Source: JANQQJ01 sp046290575 (GTDB taxonomy: Bacteria; Pseudomonadota; Alphaproteobacteria; SMXS01). Taken from it: a stretch of DNA of 64,000 bases. The notes under the pieces were generated by a model. It did not search any database, had not been told where the DNA came from, and saw nothing but the letters and a program-made list of their open reading frames with translations. The number at the start of each line of letters is the position of its first letter. Position 1 is the stretch's first letter. The stretch covers positions 930,001 to 994,000 of the forward strand of contig JBKAGX010000001.1 of assembly GCA_046290575.1 (NCBI GenBank), in the 5' to 3' direction. Position numbers and translations under genes: made by a program. Below are positions 52,439-61,621 of this stretch, piece after piece.

Positions 52439-52729
52439 TCAGTCTTCCTCAAACTTGTTTTCTACCAATGAAACCAGAGCGTTGAGCGCCTCTTCGGCTT
52501 GGTTGCCGCTGGCCTCGATGTGGATGTCTTGGCCTGTCCCGGCGGCCAGCATCATTAATCCCATAATCGATGTGCCGCTGACGGTTTCCGGCTGGGTGCC
52601 GGTGCCCGGTCCGGTTACTTTCACCTGGGCATCAAACTCTTCCGCCAGATTAACGAACTTGGCGGACGCCCGCGCGTGCAGTCCACGGCGGTTGCCGACC
52701 GTCACCGTCTTGCCGATGGACCCCGTCAA
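52439..52729 (-). CDS. ptsH: HPr-type phosphocarrier protein
   Basis: A 96-residue HPr/NPr. The phosphorylated His is His18 in NRRGLHARASAKFVNLA; the second regulatory site is SGTSIMGLMMLAAG, where HPr kinase would act on the serine. In Alphaproteobacteria this HPr serves the nitrogen PTS rather than sugar uptake. It starts 1 base after the EIIA stop, and hprK is nearby. Confidence 0.96.
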   Translation of the reverse strand: MTGSIGKTVTVGNRRGLHARASAKFVNLAEEFDAQVKVTGPGTGTQPETVSGTSIMGLMMLAAGTGQDIHIEASGNQAEEALNALVSLVENKFEED

Positions 52730-52730
52730 T

Positions 52731-53135
52731 TTAGTCCTTACCGGTCAGCAGTTTGGACGCGACATTGATGTATTTCCGACCTGATTCCTGTGCTTCGGCG
52801 ACCGCGTCTTCCAAGGAGGCTGTAGCGCGTACGCTGGCAAGTTTGATCAGCATCGGCAGATTGACGCCGGCAATGACCTCCACCTTGGCCTTGTCCATGA
52901 TGGAAATCGCCAGATTTGAAGGCGTGCCGCCGAACATATCGGTCAGAACCACCACGCCGTCGCCGGAATCGGCGCTTGCGACTCCGTCAAGAATGTCCTT
53001 GCGGCGCCGTTCCATGTCGTCATCGGGTCCGATCGAGATGGCGCGAACCTGTTGCTGCGGACCGACCACATGTTCCATGGCCGCGACGAATTCGTCGGCG
53101 AGCCTGCCATGTGTCACAAGTACCAATCCGATCAT
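52731..53135 (-). CDS. PTS EIIA, mannose type
   Basis: A 134-residue EIIA domain of the mannose family. The phosphorylated His is His9 in GLVLVTHGRLADEF; TDMFGGTPSNLAISIM and VIAGVNLPMLIKLA are the family blocks. No EIIB, EIIC or EIID partner is in the window, so it is regulatory or passes phosphate elsewhere. The ATG at 53135 has an AGGAGG site 10 bases upstream. Confidence 0.94.
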   Translation of the reverse strand: MIGLVLVTHGRLADEFVAAMEHVVGPQQQVRAISIGPDDDMERRRKDILDGVASADSGDGVVVLTDMFGGTPSNLAISIMDKAKVEVIAGVNLPMLIKLASVRATASLEDAVAEAQESGRKYINVASKLLTGKD

Positions 53136-53163
53136 GCTGACCCTACCTCCTGCACCGACCGCG

Positions 53164-54060
53164 TTACCCTTGTGTTCGGGTTTCGATATCGCGGTGAACG
53201 GTCGTAACCCCGAACCCGCTTGCGCGCAAGAGGCTGCTGAACTTCTCCGCCAGCACAACGGAGCGGTGTTTGCCGCCTGTGCAGCCGAATGCAACGGTCA
53301 GATAGGATTTGCCTTCGCGTTGGTAGGCCGGCAGCAGCGGCAGGATAAGCGCGTTCGTACTTTGCCAGAACGCTTCAAACTCGGTGTCCGCTTCAACATA
53401 GGCTGCGACAGCCGCATCCTGTCCGGTCTGGGGCCGCAGTTCCTCCAGATAATGCGGGTTCCGCAGAAATCGGACGTCGAGCACCAGGTCCGCGTCCCGC
53501 GGCAGCCCCCTGGCGTAGGAAAAGGACATCACGGTAATGGCCAGATTCGGGTTTTTCTCAAGGGCGAATTGCTTGGTCAGGACGCGGCGCAGTTCATGGC
53601 CGGTCAGGTCTGTCGTGTCGATCAGATTTTCTGCACGCAGACGCAAGGGTGTCATGAGCGTCCGTTCGCTGGCGATGCCATCCTGAACCGGCCGGTCAAC
53701 AGCAAGCGGGTGGCGGCGCCGCGTCTCGGTAAAGCGGCGGATCAGTACACTGTCGCTGGCGGTCAGAAACACGAGTCGGGCCGAGAGGTCGTCCCGCGCT
53801 TCCAGGGCATCGAACAAGTCGATAAGCTGGTCGGTGTTGAAGGCTCTTGTCCGGCTGTCGACACCGATGGCGATACCGCTGAACGACCCTTCCCGGGGGT
53901 GTTCCGGCGACGCTTGCAGCAGATTGGGCAGCAGCGACAGCGGGACGTTGTCGATCGCCTCGTAGCCGAGATCTTCCAGGCACTTAAGCGTTGAACTCTT
54001 TCCTGCACCCGACAGGCCAGACACCAGAACGATGCGGGTTCTTTCGGCGGGATCAGTCAC
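53164..54060 (-). CDS. rapZ: RNase adapter protein RapZ (YvcJ family)
   Basis: A 298-residue P-loop protein. Walker A is VSGLSGAGKSSTLKCLEDLGYEAIDNVP, and the C-terminal half has DVRFLRNPHYLEELRPQTGQD and the TVAFGCTGGKHRSV block. In E. coli RapZ senses glucosamine-6-phosphate and guides RNase E to a small RNA that controls glmS. The GTG start at 54060 overlaps hprK by 8 bases; the ATG at 54120 adds residues unlike the family. Its place with hprK and PTS genes is normal. Confidence 0.95.
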   Translation of the reverse strand: MTDPAERTRIVLVSGLSGAGKSSTLKCLEDLGYEAIDNVPLSLLPNLLQASPEHPREGSFSGIAIGVDSRTRAFNTDQLIDLFDALEARDDLSARLVFLTASDSVLIRRFTETRRRHPLAVDRPVQDGIASERTLMTPLRLRAENLIDTTDLTGHELRRVLTKQFALEKNPNLAITVMSFSYARGLPRDADLVLDVRFLRNPHYLEELRPQTGQDAAVAAYVEADTEFEAFWQSTNALILPLLPAYQREGKSYLTVAFGCTGGKHRSVVLAEKFSSLLRASGFGVTTVHRDIETRTQG

Positions 54061-54490
54061 GGGACCGGACCGGTTCAGAGGACAGCGCCAGGCGGATTTT
54101 GGCCGGTGCAGAGGCTTCAAATGGCGCGATCAGAATGTGGCGCAGCTCTATTCCCTCAAGACCTTCGAGCTCTAGTGTCAGCGCATCGGGCAATCGGGGA
54201 ATATCCGAAGAGTCGACAAGGTCGGCAACGAGCGCGAGTGTGGTGCCGGCAAGGTGAGGGACAGTCACAACCCCGATACCGCGGGCTTCGATCATCCCCG
54301 CAATGGCTTTGGGCGGCCGCGCCCGAATCCCGCCGTCCTCAAGGGAGAGCCGTACATAATCATCGCTGACCAGTTTGGCGCCGGCATCGATGAGCCGCAG
54401 CGCCAGGTCGGACTTTCCCGCGCCAGACGCACCGCGCAGCAGCACGCCGCGGCCATCAATATCCACGCAGGTCGCGTGAAGGGTAATCAC
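54053..54490 (-). CDS. hprK: HPr kinase/phosphatase, short alphaproteobacterial form
   Basis: A 145-residue HprK made only of the catalytic domain; the N-terminal half of the Gram-positive enzyme is absent, as usual in this class. The P-loop is LRGASGAGKSDLALRL, and the signature EARGIGVVTVPHLAG follows. It phosphorylates HPr on serine. The GTG start at 54490 overlaps the chvG stop (GTGA), so kinase and sensor are probably translated together. Confidence 0.92.
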   Translation of the reverse strand: MITLHATCVDIDGRGVLLRGASGAGKSDLALRLIDAGAKLVSDDYVRLSLEDGGIRARPPKAIAGMIEARGIGVVTVPHLAGTTLALVADLVDSSDIPRLPDALTLELEGLEGIELRHILIAPFEASAPAKIRLALSSEPVRSRD

Positions 54491-56160
54491 CGGTTCCCTC
54501 CAGACGATCTTGGCCGGGTGGCGGTGGGCAACTCGACCACAAAGATCGCCCCTTGGCGCGGTCCGTTCAGGCCAGCCGGGCCGTAGCGATTCTCGGCATG
54601 AATTTCGCCATTGTGGGCAGCGATGATCTGGCCGCAAATGTTCAACCCAAGGCCGGAATGGGTTCCAAAGGGTTCGTCTTTGGGCCTCTCGGAATAGAAC
54701 CGGTCAAAAATCTTCGTCAGCTTGTCTTCGTCAATTCCCGGGCCCTGGTCACGGATCTCAACAACAACGTGGTCGCGGGTTCCCCGGACGCCGATTTCGA
54801 TGACGCCGTCTTTCGGGCTGAACGATATCGCGTTGTCGATCAGGTTGCGGAACACCTGACCCAAGTGGCTCTCGATGCCCGGTACAATAAGCCCGTCGCC
54901 TTCAACGTCGAGGCGCAGTTCGGGCCCTGAGTCGGGTTCCGGTCCGCGGTAGATGCTGACAATCGCCTGCATCATGCGTGGCACGTCGATGGGGCGCATT
55001 TCCGCGCGCAACAACTCCGCATCCAGCCGTGATGCATTGGAGATGTCGCTGATCAGGCGGTCCAGCCGACCCAGATCTTCCTTTACAATTTCCATCAGGC
55101 GCTGCTTGTGCTCAGGATTGTCGGTCCGCTCCATGGTTTCGACAGCGCTGCGCAATGAGGTAATGGGATTCTTGAACTCGTGGCTGACATCGGCGGCGAA
55201 CGCCTCAATGGAATCGATCCGCCGGTAAAGCGCTTGGGTCATATCGCCCAGCGCCCTGGACAGATCGCCCACCTCATCCCGGCGATTTGAGAAGTCCGGC
55301 GGCTGGGTTTCCCTGCCGCGGCCTTGACGCACGGTGTGGGCGAACGCGGCCAGCCGGCTCACCGGACGCGCAATATTGCTTGCCAGAAAGACAGACAGCA
55401 GCGCCGTGACGGCCAGTGCAACGAGAAAAATCTCCAGAATCGCAGTACGTTCCTGCCGCGCGACTTCTTCGATCTCGGTCGTCTCAATGGAAACCAGGAT
55501 TGCCCCCAGCACCCGTCGCAGGCGCTGGACCGGTACTGCAACCGTAAGCACCAGCGATCCGTCAGCCTGCTCACGCACGGCCCTGCCCGGATCACCGTCG
55601 AGCGCGAGCAGGGTTTCGGGATAGTCGGCCGCCGTCTGGTTGTAGCTCTCCAGATAAGGCGGGTATTCCGGCTCCGACGAGATGGTCCGGATAAGCCATG
55701 TGCGCACCGCGTCCCAGATGTTGCGCAGCCCCATGCCGTTCTCTTCTTCTCCCGGTGCGGGCAGGGCCTCGGTGACCACGCTGGCGGCGGGCAGAAGTTC
55801 ACGGCTGTCCAGGGCCAGGCTGCCGTCTGGCCTGAACATCCGCACCCGGCTTTCCTGACCGACGGTCAGACGCCGCAGCAACGGCGCGGCCATCTCTATA
55901 TCGACGCTGGTTGTTTCCGGGCCCCCGGTTGCTGTCTCACCCAGCGCGCCGGCCAACAATATAGCCTCGGCTTCCAGCGCGGAGAGGCGTGTTTCAATCA
56001 GCCCGCTGCGGAATTGATTGACGTAAAGAATGCCGCCGACCAGCAAGGCCAGGCCGATCACGTTGAACAACAGAATCCGACCACTCAAGCCGGAAAATGG
56101 AAGCCGGCGGTAGGGGTCGTCTGCGGGCGCTGTTGGCGCGGAGCCTTCGTGTTTTGACAC
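54487..56160 (-). CDS. chvG: Sensor histidine kinase ChvG
   Basis: A 557-residue envelope sensor. TM1 is at 29-50 and TM2 at about 240-263, with a periplasmic sensing domain of about 190 residues between; HAMP follows (260-315). The phosphorylated His is His327 in FAADVSHEFKNPI. Nucleotide-binding boxes NLIDNAISF, RDQGPGIDEDKL and SGLGLNICGQIIAAHNG are complete. In Rhizobiales ChvG/ExoS answers to acid and wall stress, held off by ExoR; exoR is not in this window. Confidence 0.94.
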   Translation of the reverse strand: MSKHEGSAPTAPADDPYRRLPFSGLSGRILLFNVIGLALLVGGILYVNQFRSGLIETRLSALEAEAILLAGALGETATGGPETTSVDIEMAAPLLRRLTVGQESRVRMFRPDGSLALDSRELLPAASVVTEALPAPGEEENGMGLRNIWDAVRTWLIRTISSEPEYPPYLESYNQTAADYPETLLALDGDPGRAVREQADGSLVLTVAVPVQRLRRVLGAILVSIETTEIEEVARQERTAILEIFLVALAVTALLSVFLASNIARPVSRLAAFAHTVRQGRGRETQPPDFSNRRDEVGDLSRALGDMTQALYRRIDSIEAFAADVSHEFKNPITSLRSAVETMERTDNPEHKQRLMEIVKEDLGRLDRLISDISNASRLDAELLRAEMRPIDVPRMMQAIVSIYRGPEPDSGPELRLDVEGDGLIVPGIESHLGQVFRNLIDNAISFSPKDGVIEIGVRGTRDHVVVEIRDQGPGIDEDKLTKIFDRFYSERPKDEPFGTHSGLGLNICGQIIAAHNGEIHAENRYGPAGLNGPRQGAIFVVELPTATRPRSSGGNR

Positions 56161-56194
56161 TATCCGGCCTCGTCAGGCCATCACAGCCAGGGCG

Positions 56195-56896
56195 CTAGCC
56201 CGACTTGTCGGCGTACCGGTAGCCAATTCCATAAAGCGTTTCGATACCGGAGAACGCGGAATCGACCTCGCGGAACTTCTTCCGCAGGCGCTTGATGTGG
56301 CTATCGATGGTGCGATCGTCGACATAAACCTGATCATCATAGGCCGCATCCATCAATTGGTCGCGGGTCTTTACATGGCCAGGTCGGATTGCGAGCGCCT
56401 GCAGGATCAAAAACTCCGTCACGGTGAGGGTCACGGGTTTGGAATCCCAGGTGCAGCTGTGTCGCGAGGTGTCCATCACCAGTTTGCCCCGCGACAGAAC
56501 CTTGTCGCCAGCTTCCGTCTCCAGGCCTGCATCGGCGCGGCGCAAAACAGCGCGGATGCGTTCGATCAGAAGCCGCTGGGAAAACGGCTTGCGAATGTAA
56601 TCATCGGCGCCGAGCTTCAGGCCCAGGACTTCATCGACCTCATCGTCCTTCGATGTCAGGAAGATGACGGGCATGTCGGTGATGCGGCGCAGCTTCTGAA
56701 GCAGCTCCATACCGTCCATGCGCGGCATTTTAATGTCGAGAACGGCAAGATCGGCCGGTTGGGTGGAAAGCGCCGCCAGCGCGGCGGTCCCGTCGGTATA
56801 GGTGCGCACAGCCAATCCTTCGGATTCCAGGGCCATGCCGACGGAGGTCAGGATGTTGCGGTCGTCGTCGACGAGCGCGACGGTGGGTGCCATCAT
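56195..56896 (-). CDS. chvI: Response regulator ChvI
   Basis: A 233-residue OmpR-type regulator. The receiver has the acidic pocket VALVDDDRNI, the phosphorylated Asp54 in LAVLDIKMPRMDGMELL and FLTSKDDEVDEVLGL; a winged-helix DNA-binding domain (about 130-230) includes DQVYVDDRTIDSHIKRLRKK. It is 34 bases upstream of chvG. Its promoter lies in 56897-56985, shared with the divergent HugZ-like gene. Confidence 0.95.
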   Translation of the reverse strand: MMAPTVALVDDDRNILTSVGMALESEGLAVRTYTDGTAALAALSTQPADLAVLDIKMPRMDGMELLQKLRRITDMPVIFLTSKDDEVDEVLGLKLGADDYIRKPFSQRLLIERIRAVLRRADAGLETEAGDKVLSRGKLVMDTSRHSCTWDSKPVTLTVTEFLILQALAIRPGHVKTRDQLMDAAYDDQVYVDDRTIDSHIKRLRKKFREVDSAFSGIETLYGIGYRYADKSG

Positions 56897-56985
56897 CAGT
56901 CCTCTATGTCCTTTTCGTCATTGTTGGGGGGCAAGTGCCACATTCCCAATCAATGATGACTAGAATAAGACTTAAACAGGGCGCA

Positions 56986-57735
56986 ATGACAGTGAATATG
57001 ACGACAAAACCCAATCCATCCGATCAAGACGACGCGGTTCTGGTACGCGGGCTGCTCCGTCAGGCACGCAAAGCGGCGCTGGGAACGCTGATGCCCGATG
57101 GCAGTCCCTATGTGTCGCTGGTGGAAATCGCAGCAGATATGGCGGGGCGGCCGCTGCTGCTGCTGTCCGACCTGGCGCAGCATTCGCAGAACCTGAAGCA
57201 GCGTCCGTGGGCCAGTCTGCTGGTGGAGGGCTCTCCCGGTGAGGGAACCGCTCTTGCGGGCGCCCGCGTCAGCCTGCAGGGCCACATTCGTTCTTGCGGC
57301 GATGCACTTGCCCAGGGGCGCTATCTGGCGCGGCACCCGCACGCCGCAGACTATGCCGCCATGGGGGACTTCCACTTTTACCGGTTCGAACTGGTCCGCG
57401 CTCATCTGGTTGCCGGTTTTGGACGGATCGCCTGGATCGACGCTGATCAGGTTCTGATAGGTGGCGCTGTGGTTGAAGAGCTCGCTGAATCGGAGGCCGG
57501 CATCGTGGGGCATATGAACGAAGATCATGCTGATGCAATCGCGCTTTACGCCGCTGTGTTGAATGGTGAGCCGGCTGACACTTGGTCCATGACCGGCATC
57601 GATCCGGATGGGATTGACCTGACAGCGGGGACACGCGACAGCAGAGTCAGTTTCGAATCACCCCTGACCAGCGCGTCAGAGGCGCGCGCAACGCTTGTTT
57701 CTCTCGTTAAACCGGCGCGCGCCCAACGGCCGTAA
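56986..57735 (+). CDS. HugZ-like heme utilisation / pyridoxamine phosphate oxidase-like protein
   Basis: A 249-residue protein: a split-barrel FMN-type domain (about 20-155; ALGTLMPDGSPYVSLVEIA and LLLLSDLAQHSQNL) followed by a DUF2470 domain (about 165-245; HMNEDHADAIALYA). This layout is that of HugZ and related proteins, some of which bind or break down heme. The substrate is not certain. The ATG at 56986 follows AGGG. It is divergent to chvI and upstream of pckA. Confidence 0.85.
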   Translation: MTVNMTTKPNPSDQDDAVLVRGLLRQARKAALGTLMPDGSPYVSLVEIAADMAGRPLLLLSDLAQHSQNLKQRPWASLLVEGSPGEGTALAGARVSLQGHIRSCGDALAQGRYLARHPHAADYAAMGDFHFYRFELVRAHLVAGFGRIAWIDADQVLIGGAVVEELAESEAGIVGHMNEDHADAIALYAAVLNGEPADTWSMTGIDPDGIDLTAGTRDSRVSFESPLTSASEARATLVSLVKPARAQRP

Positions 57736-57901
57736 TCGCTTGCCCTGCGCGGTCTGACATAGGCCTGCCATGATTCCGTAAATCTCTATTTGCCTCGTGC
57801 TGCGGGATGTGGCTATACCGTCTTCGAAACCGGTGTGTGGGAAGCGGCGGGGAAGCCCGTCTTTTCAAACCATGACAATCGCGACAATAGGAGGCGGTCC
57901 C

Positions 57902-59506
57902 TTGGCGACGAGTGGTCCTCGCGTAGGCACTTTCGGATTAGACCGGCACGGCATCACGCCGACCGGCCCCGTTAACTGGAACCTGGATTCAGCCGTTCTG
58001 TTTGAAGAAGCCGTTCGACGTGGCGAAGGCCGTGTTTCGGAAGGTGGTGCGCTGGTCGTTGAGACCGGCCAGCACACAGGACGATCCGCGAACGACAAGT
58101 ACATCGTGCGTGAGAACGAATCCGAAAACGATATCTGGTGGTCCGCCAACCAGGAAATGTCGCCGGCGCATTTCGATGCGCTTCAGGCTGCGATTACGGA
58201 TTATCTTGGTCAGCAGGAATTGTTCGTTGCCGACCTTTATGGCGGCGCCGATCCGGAATACAGGTTGCCGGTTCGTGTTGTGAACCAGCACGCTTGGCAC
58301 AACATGTTCCTTCGCCATCTGCTGATCGAGCCGCCAGTCGCGGATCTGGCCTCGTTCGAGCCGGGCTTCACGATCCTGCATGCTCCGGACTTTATGGCCG
58401 ACCCGGCGACCTATGGCACGAAATCTGAAACTGTCATCGCGCTTAATTTTGCCAAACGCACGGTATTGATCTGCGGTACGTCCTATGCCGGCGAAATGAA
58501 AAAGTCCGTGTTCAGCCTGCTGAACTATCTTCTCCCGGGCGAGAATGTGATGTCCATGCACTGCTCGGCCAATGTCGGCAAGGACGGCGATTCAGCGATT
58601 TTCTTCGGGCTTTCCGGAACGGGAAAGACAACCCTGTCGGCTGATCCAAACCGCACGCTGATTGGCGATGACGAGCATGGTTGGAGCGAGACCTCGCTGT
58701 TCAATATTGAGGGCGGCTGCTATGCCAAGATGATCCGCCTGTCCGAGGAGGCAGAGCCGGAAATCTATGCGACGACCCGCCGGTTCGGCACCGTGCTGGA
58801 AAACGTGGTCATGGACCCGGAGACCCGGGCGCTTGATCTGGACGATGCGTCGTTGACGGAGAATACGCGCGGCGCCTATCCGATCTCGTTCATTCCCAAC
58901 GCGTCCGAGACGGGGATGACCGGGCACCCGAACAACATCATCATGCTGACCTGCGATGCATTCGGCGTCATGCCGCCGATCGCGAAATTGACACCGGAAC
59001 AAGCGATGTACCACTTCCTGTCCGGCTATACGGCGAAAGTGGCGGGCACGGAAAAAGGTCTGGGTAACGAACCGCAGGCGACGTTCTCGACCTGTTTTGG
59101 TGCGCCCTTCATGCCGCGGCATCCGTCAGTCTACGGTAATTTGCTGAAGCAGAAGATTGCTGACCACAATGTGGACTGCTGGCTGGTCAATACCGGCTGG
59201 ACAGGTGGCGAATTTGGTGTCGGTGAACGGATGCCGATCAAGGCCACACGGGCGTTGCTGAATGCAGCACTCGATGGATCGTTGGCGACAGCAGCGATGG
59301 TCGTCGATCCGAATTTCGGCTTTGAAGTGCCGACAGCCTGCCCGGGCGTCCCTGGGGAAATTCTCAATCCCCGTGATACCTGGCCCGATCAAGCGGCTTA
59401 TGACGCCAAGGCGCAGCACCTGGTCGGCCTGTTCATCGACAACTTCTCCAAGTTTGAGGAGTATGTGGACGAGAACGTGCTCGCGGCGGCGCCGACTGCG
59501 GCCTGA
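57902..59506 (+). CDS. pckA: Phosphoenolpyruvate carboxykinase (ATP)
   Basis: A 534-residue enzyme that turns oxaloacetate into PEP for gluconeogenesis. The P-loop is GLSGTGKTTLSADPNRTLIGDDEHGW; GQHTGRSANDKYIV and MHCSANVG with the metal ligands are present. The start is taken as a TTG at 57902, which has a perfect AGGAGG 7 bases upstream; an ATG at 57872 would add ten residues and has no site. In Agrobacterium pckA lies beside chvI and depends on it for expression; here one gene intervenes. Confidence 0.96.
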   Translation: MATSGPRVGTFGLDRHGITPTGPVNWNLDSAVLFEEAVRRGEGRVSEGGALVVETGQHTGRSANDKYIVRENESENDIWWSANQEMSPAHFDALQAAITDYLGQQELFVADLYGGADPEYRLPVRVVNQHAWHNMFLRHLLIEPPVADLASFEPGFTILHAPDFMADPATYGTKSETVIALNFAKRTVLICGTSYAGEMKKSVFSLLNYLLPGENVMSMHCSANVGKDGDSAIFFGLSGTGKTTLSADPNRTLIGDDEHGWSETSLFNIEGGCYAKMIRLSEEAEPEIYATTRRFGTVLENVVMDPETRALDLDDASLTENTRGAYPISFIPNASETGMTGHPNNIIMLTCDAFGVMPPIAKLTPEQAMYHFLSGYTAKVAGTEKGLGNEPQATFSTCFGAPFMPRHPSVYGNLLKQKIADHNVDCWLVNTGWTGGEFGVGERMPIKATRALLNAALDGSLATAAMVVDPNFGFEVPTACPGVPGEILNPRDTWPDQAAYDAKAQHLVGLFIDNFSKFEEYVDENVLAAAPTAA

Positions 59507-59575
59507 TTTCAGGCCCGATGTAAGAGCTTTCTTCAGGGCTGACAGAACCTGCATTGCTGCCTTAAACTGGCGGCC

Positions 59576-60943
59576 ATGAGTATGTTGAACCGTAGATCGA
59601 TTGTGCTGGGCATGGCGGCCGCGCCGCTGGCCGCCTCGGTGCCCAGATGGGCGCTGGCGCAGAGTACCCCATTTGAGACCGTCCAGTTTTTCCTGCCGGG
59701 CGACGTATTGCCCCCGGATATGGTCGCTGGCGATCTCTACAAGGTGGTCGGCCAGGTCATCGCGCAAGGATATTTCAACCGCTATACTCTGCGCACCGAC
59801 TTCGAACTTGAGGAAATCAATACTCAGGACCTGCTGATCAAGCGAATCCATGAGGCCGCTGCGATCGCGGAGATTCTCAAGGTCAAGGACACGGACGCCT
59901 TCACCTCCGGGGCGGCAAATGCCGCCAAGAGCCCCTATAAGGCGCTCAAGGCGCTGGTGAATGACCCGGTAAACACCCTGATGGGGGTGCCTGAAGGCTT
60001 CTGGAAGCTGGCCAAGCGGGTGGGTGAAATGGTCACGGGTGACCGCGGTGACCGCGAAGACCATGCCGCAGCCGAGCTGGTCGGGTTTTCGACCATCAAG
60101 CGCAAGCTGGCGTTCAAGCTGGGTGTGGATGTCTATTCATCGAACCGCCGTCTGCAGCAGGAGATGAATGAGGTCGCCTTTGCCGGGTTTGCCGGCGGGT
60201 TCACCATGAATTTGGCCATCGGCGCCGTGGCGATGCCGTCCGCGCTCAATACCGCCATCGATGCCGTGGAAGTGACTCGCACCGCCTCTCAGATCATCCG
60301 GGACAGTGCGCCTGAAGATCTGCGCCTGCGCAACCGCGAAGCGTTGATGATGATGGGGGCGACGGAGAAACAGGTGAACAAATTCATGGACAATGACGTT
60401 TATTCACCGCGTCACGAGACGATTATCACCCTGGCCTTGGAAACCATGGGGGATGTTGAAGACCGGCTTCAGGCCATCCGGGTTGCGCGTGACGCGGAGA
60501 GCCTTGTTGAAGCTCAGCTGATGCAGCGGCGTGTTGAAATGCTGCGGACCTATCATGCGCAAGAGGCGGCGGGGGCACGGCTCTCGGATGCGGACGGGCA
60601 CCTGGCGATGGTGACACAGGATGGCCGGTTGGTAGTTGCCGAACCAGCTGACAGACTGCTTTGGACCAAGGATACACTGGCGCTCATTGACGCTCTGGGT
60701 GGTTTTGAATCGGACGGGCTGAGCGGACGCGAGGTGTTGATCGCCGGGACGGCCTCTGACCGGACTCGCAGCGAGCTGGAATCCCGGGGCATCGCTATAT
60801 CGGAAAACAGGCGGGCTGATCTGCTGCCGCAGGAAGAGTGGACGCCGCCAGAGCTGGAAATCGAAGAGGCCCCAGAAGAGGAAGCGCCTGTCGAAGGGGA
60901 CGAGCCGGTCGATGCTGAGCCGTCTGCCGCGAGCGCTTCCTGA
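59576..60943 (+). CDS. Tat-type secreted protein of unknown function
   Basis: A 455-residue protein I do not recognise. The N-terminus MSMLNRRSIVLGMAAAPLA looks like a twin-arginine signal, cut after WALAQ. The middle is mostly helical, with a PYKALKALVNDPVNTLMGVPEGFWK segment and a Gly/Ala-rich hydrophobic stretch at about 200-222 (VAFAGFAGGFTMNLAIGAVAMP) that could insert in a membrane. The C-terminal 45 residues are very acidic. It starts 69 bases after pckA, and its stop overlaps the methyltransferase start by 1 base. Confidence 0.65.
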   Translation: MSMLNRRSIVLGMAAAPLAASVPRWALAQSTPFETVQFFLPGDVLPPDMVAGDLYKVVGQVIAQGYFNRYTLRTDFELEEINTQDLLIKRIHEAAAIAEILKVKDTDAFTSGAANAAKSPYKALKALVNDPVNTLMGVPEGFWKLAKRVGEMVTGDRGDREDHAAAELVGFSTIKRKLAFKLGVDVYSSNRRLQQEMNEVAFAGFAGGFTMNLAIGAVAMPSALNTAIDAVEVTRTASQIIRDSAPEDLRLRNREALMMMGATEKQVNKFMDNDVYSPRHETIITLALETMGDVEDRLQAIRVARDAESLVEAQLMQRRVEMLRTYHAQEAAGARLSDADGHLAMVTQDGRLVVAEPADRLLWTKDTLALIDALGGFESDGLSGREVLIAGTASDRTRSELESRGIAISENRRADLLPQEEWTPPELEIEEAPEEEAPVEGDEPVDAEPSAASAS

Positions 60944-61554
60944 TGGGATTCTATGAGTCAAAAATTCTGGCGCCCGTGCTCGATTGGGGCATGCAGCAGA
61001 CGCCGATCCCGCGCGAACGAGAAAACCTTATTCCGCGCGCTCACGGCAAGGTGCTGGAAATCGGCATCGGGTCGGGTCTGAACCTGTCCTATTACGGCGA
61101 CGTGGAGAGCGTAACGGGCGTTGATCCATCCGAGGCACTGGGCAAGAAGGCGCGGCGCCGGGCGGGTGAGGTCGATTTTCCGGTCCATTTCAAGCAGATC
61201 ACCGCTGAAACGCTGCCACTGGACAACGCCAGTTTTGACTGTGCCGTGATTACCTGGACATTGTGTTCTATCCCCGATCCCCACGCTGCCTTGTTGGAAG
61301 TGCGGCGGGTCTTGAAGCCGGAGGGTGAGCTGTTGTTTGTCGAGCATGGGCGTGCGCCGGATGCCTATGTGGTCAAGTGGCAGAACCGGCTAAACACCTT
61401 CTGGCCGAAGATGTGCGGGGGGTGCAATCTTAACCGCAAGATCGACGAGATCATTCAAAGTGCCGATTTCCGCATTGAGGAGCTTGATGCGGGGTACCGC
61501 CCGGGCCAACGGCCTCTATCTTACATGTATCACGGTCTGGCGCGGCCGGTTTAG
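60943..61554 (+). CDS. Class I SAM-dependent methyltransferase
   Basis: A 203-residue enzyme. SAM-binding motif I is VLEIGIGSGLNLSYY (residues 37-51), with GVDPSE as motif II and CAVITWTLCSIPDP as motif IV. It belongs to the phosphatidylethanolamine or UbiE-like small methyltransferases; the C-terminal WPKMCGGCNLNR segment is shared with METTL7-type proteins that act on membranes or thiols. Substrate unknown. It is translationally linked to the preceding Tat-type protein (TGATG). Confidence 0.85.
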   Translation: MGFYESKILAPVLDWGMQQTPIPRERENLIPRAHGKVLEIGIGSGLNLSYYGDVESVTGVDPSEALGKKARRRAGEVDFPVHFKQITAETLPLDNASFDCAVITWTLCSIPDPHAALLEVRRVLKPEGELLFVEHGRAPDAYVVKWQNRLNTFWPKMCGGCNLNRKIDEIIQSADFRIEELDAGYRPGQRPLSYMYHGLARPV

Positions 61555-61621
61555 CGCAACGGCTGTGGTATCGTTGTCCGATGATGCTATTCTGGGCGGC
61601 TGACAGGGGATTGAGGCTCTG

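Noticed and set aside
52753..53994. 413-codon plus-strand frame opposite EIIA and rapZ
   Set aside because: Crosses two real genes on the other strand and has no family features.
59500..59515. GGCCTG / CAGGCC hairpin at the pckA stop as a terminator
   Set aside because: No T run follows the stem, so termination is not supported.
59126..60064. 312-codon minus-strand frame over pckA and the Tat-type gene
   Set aside because: Spans the 3' end of pckA, the spacer and the next gene; composition is that of a shadow.
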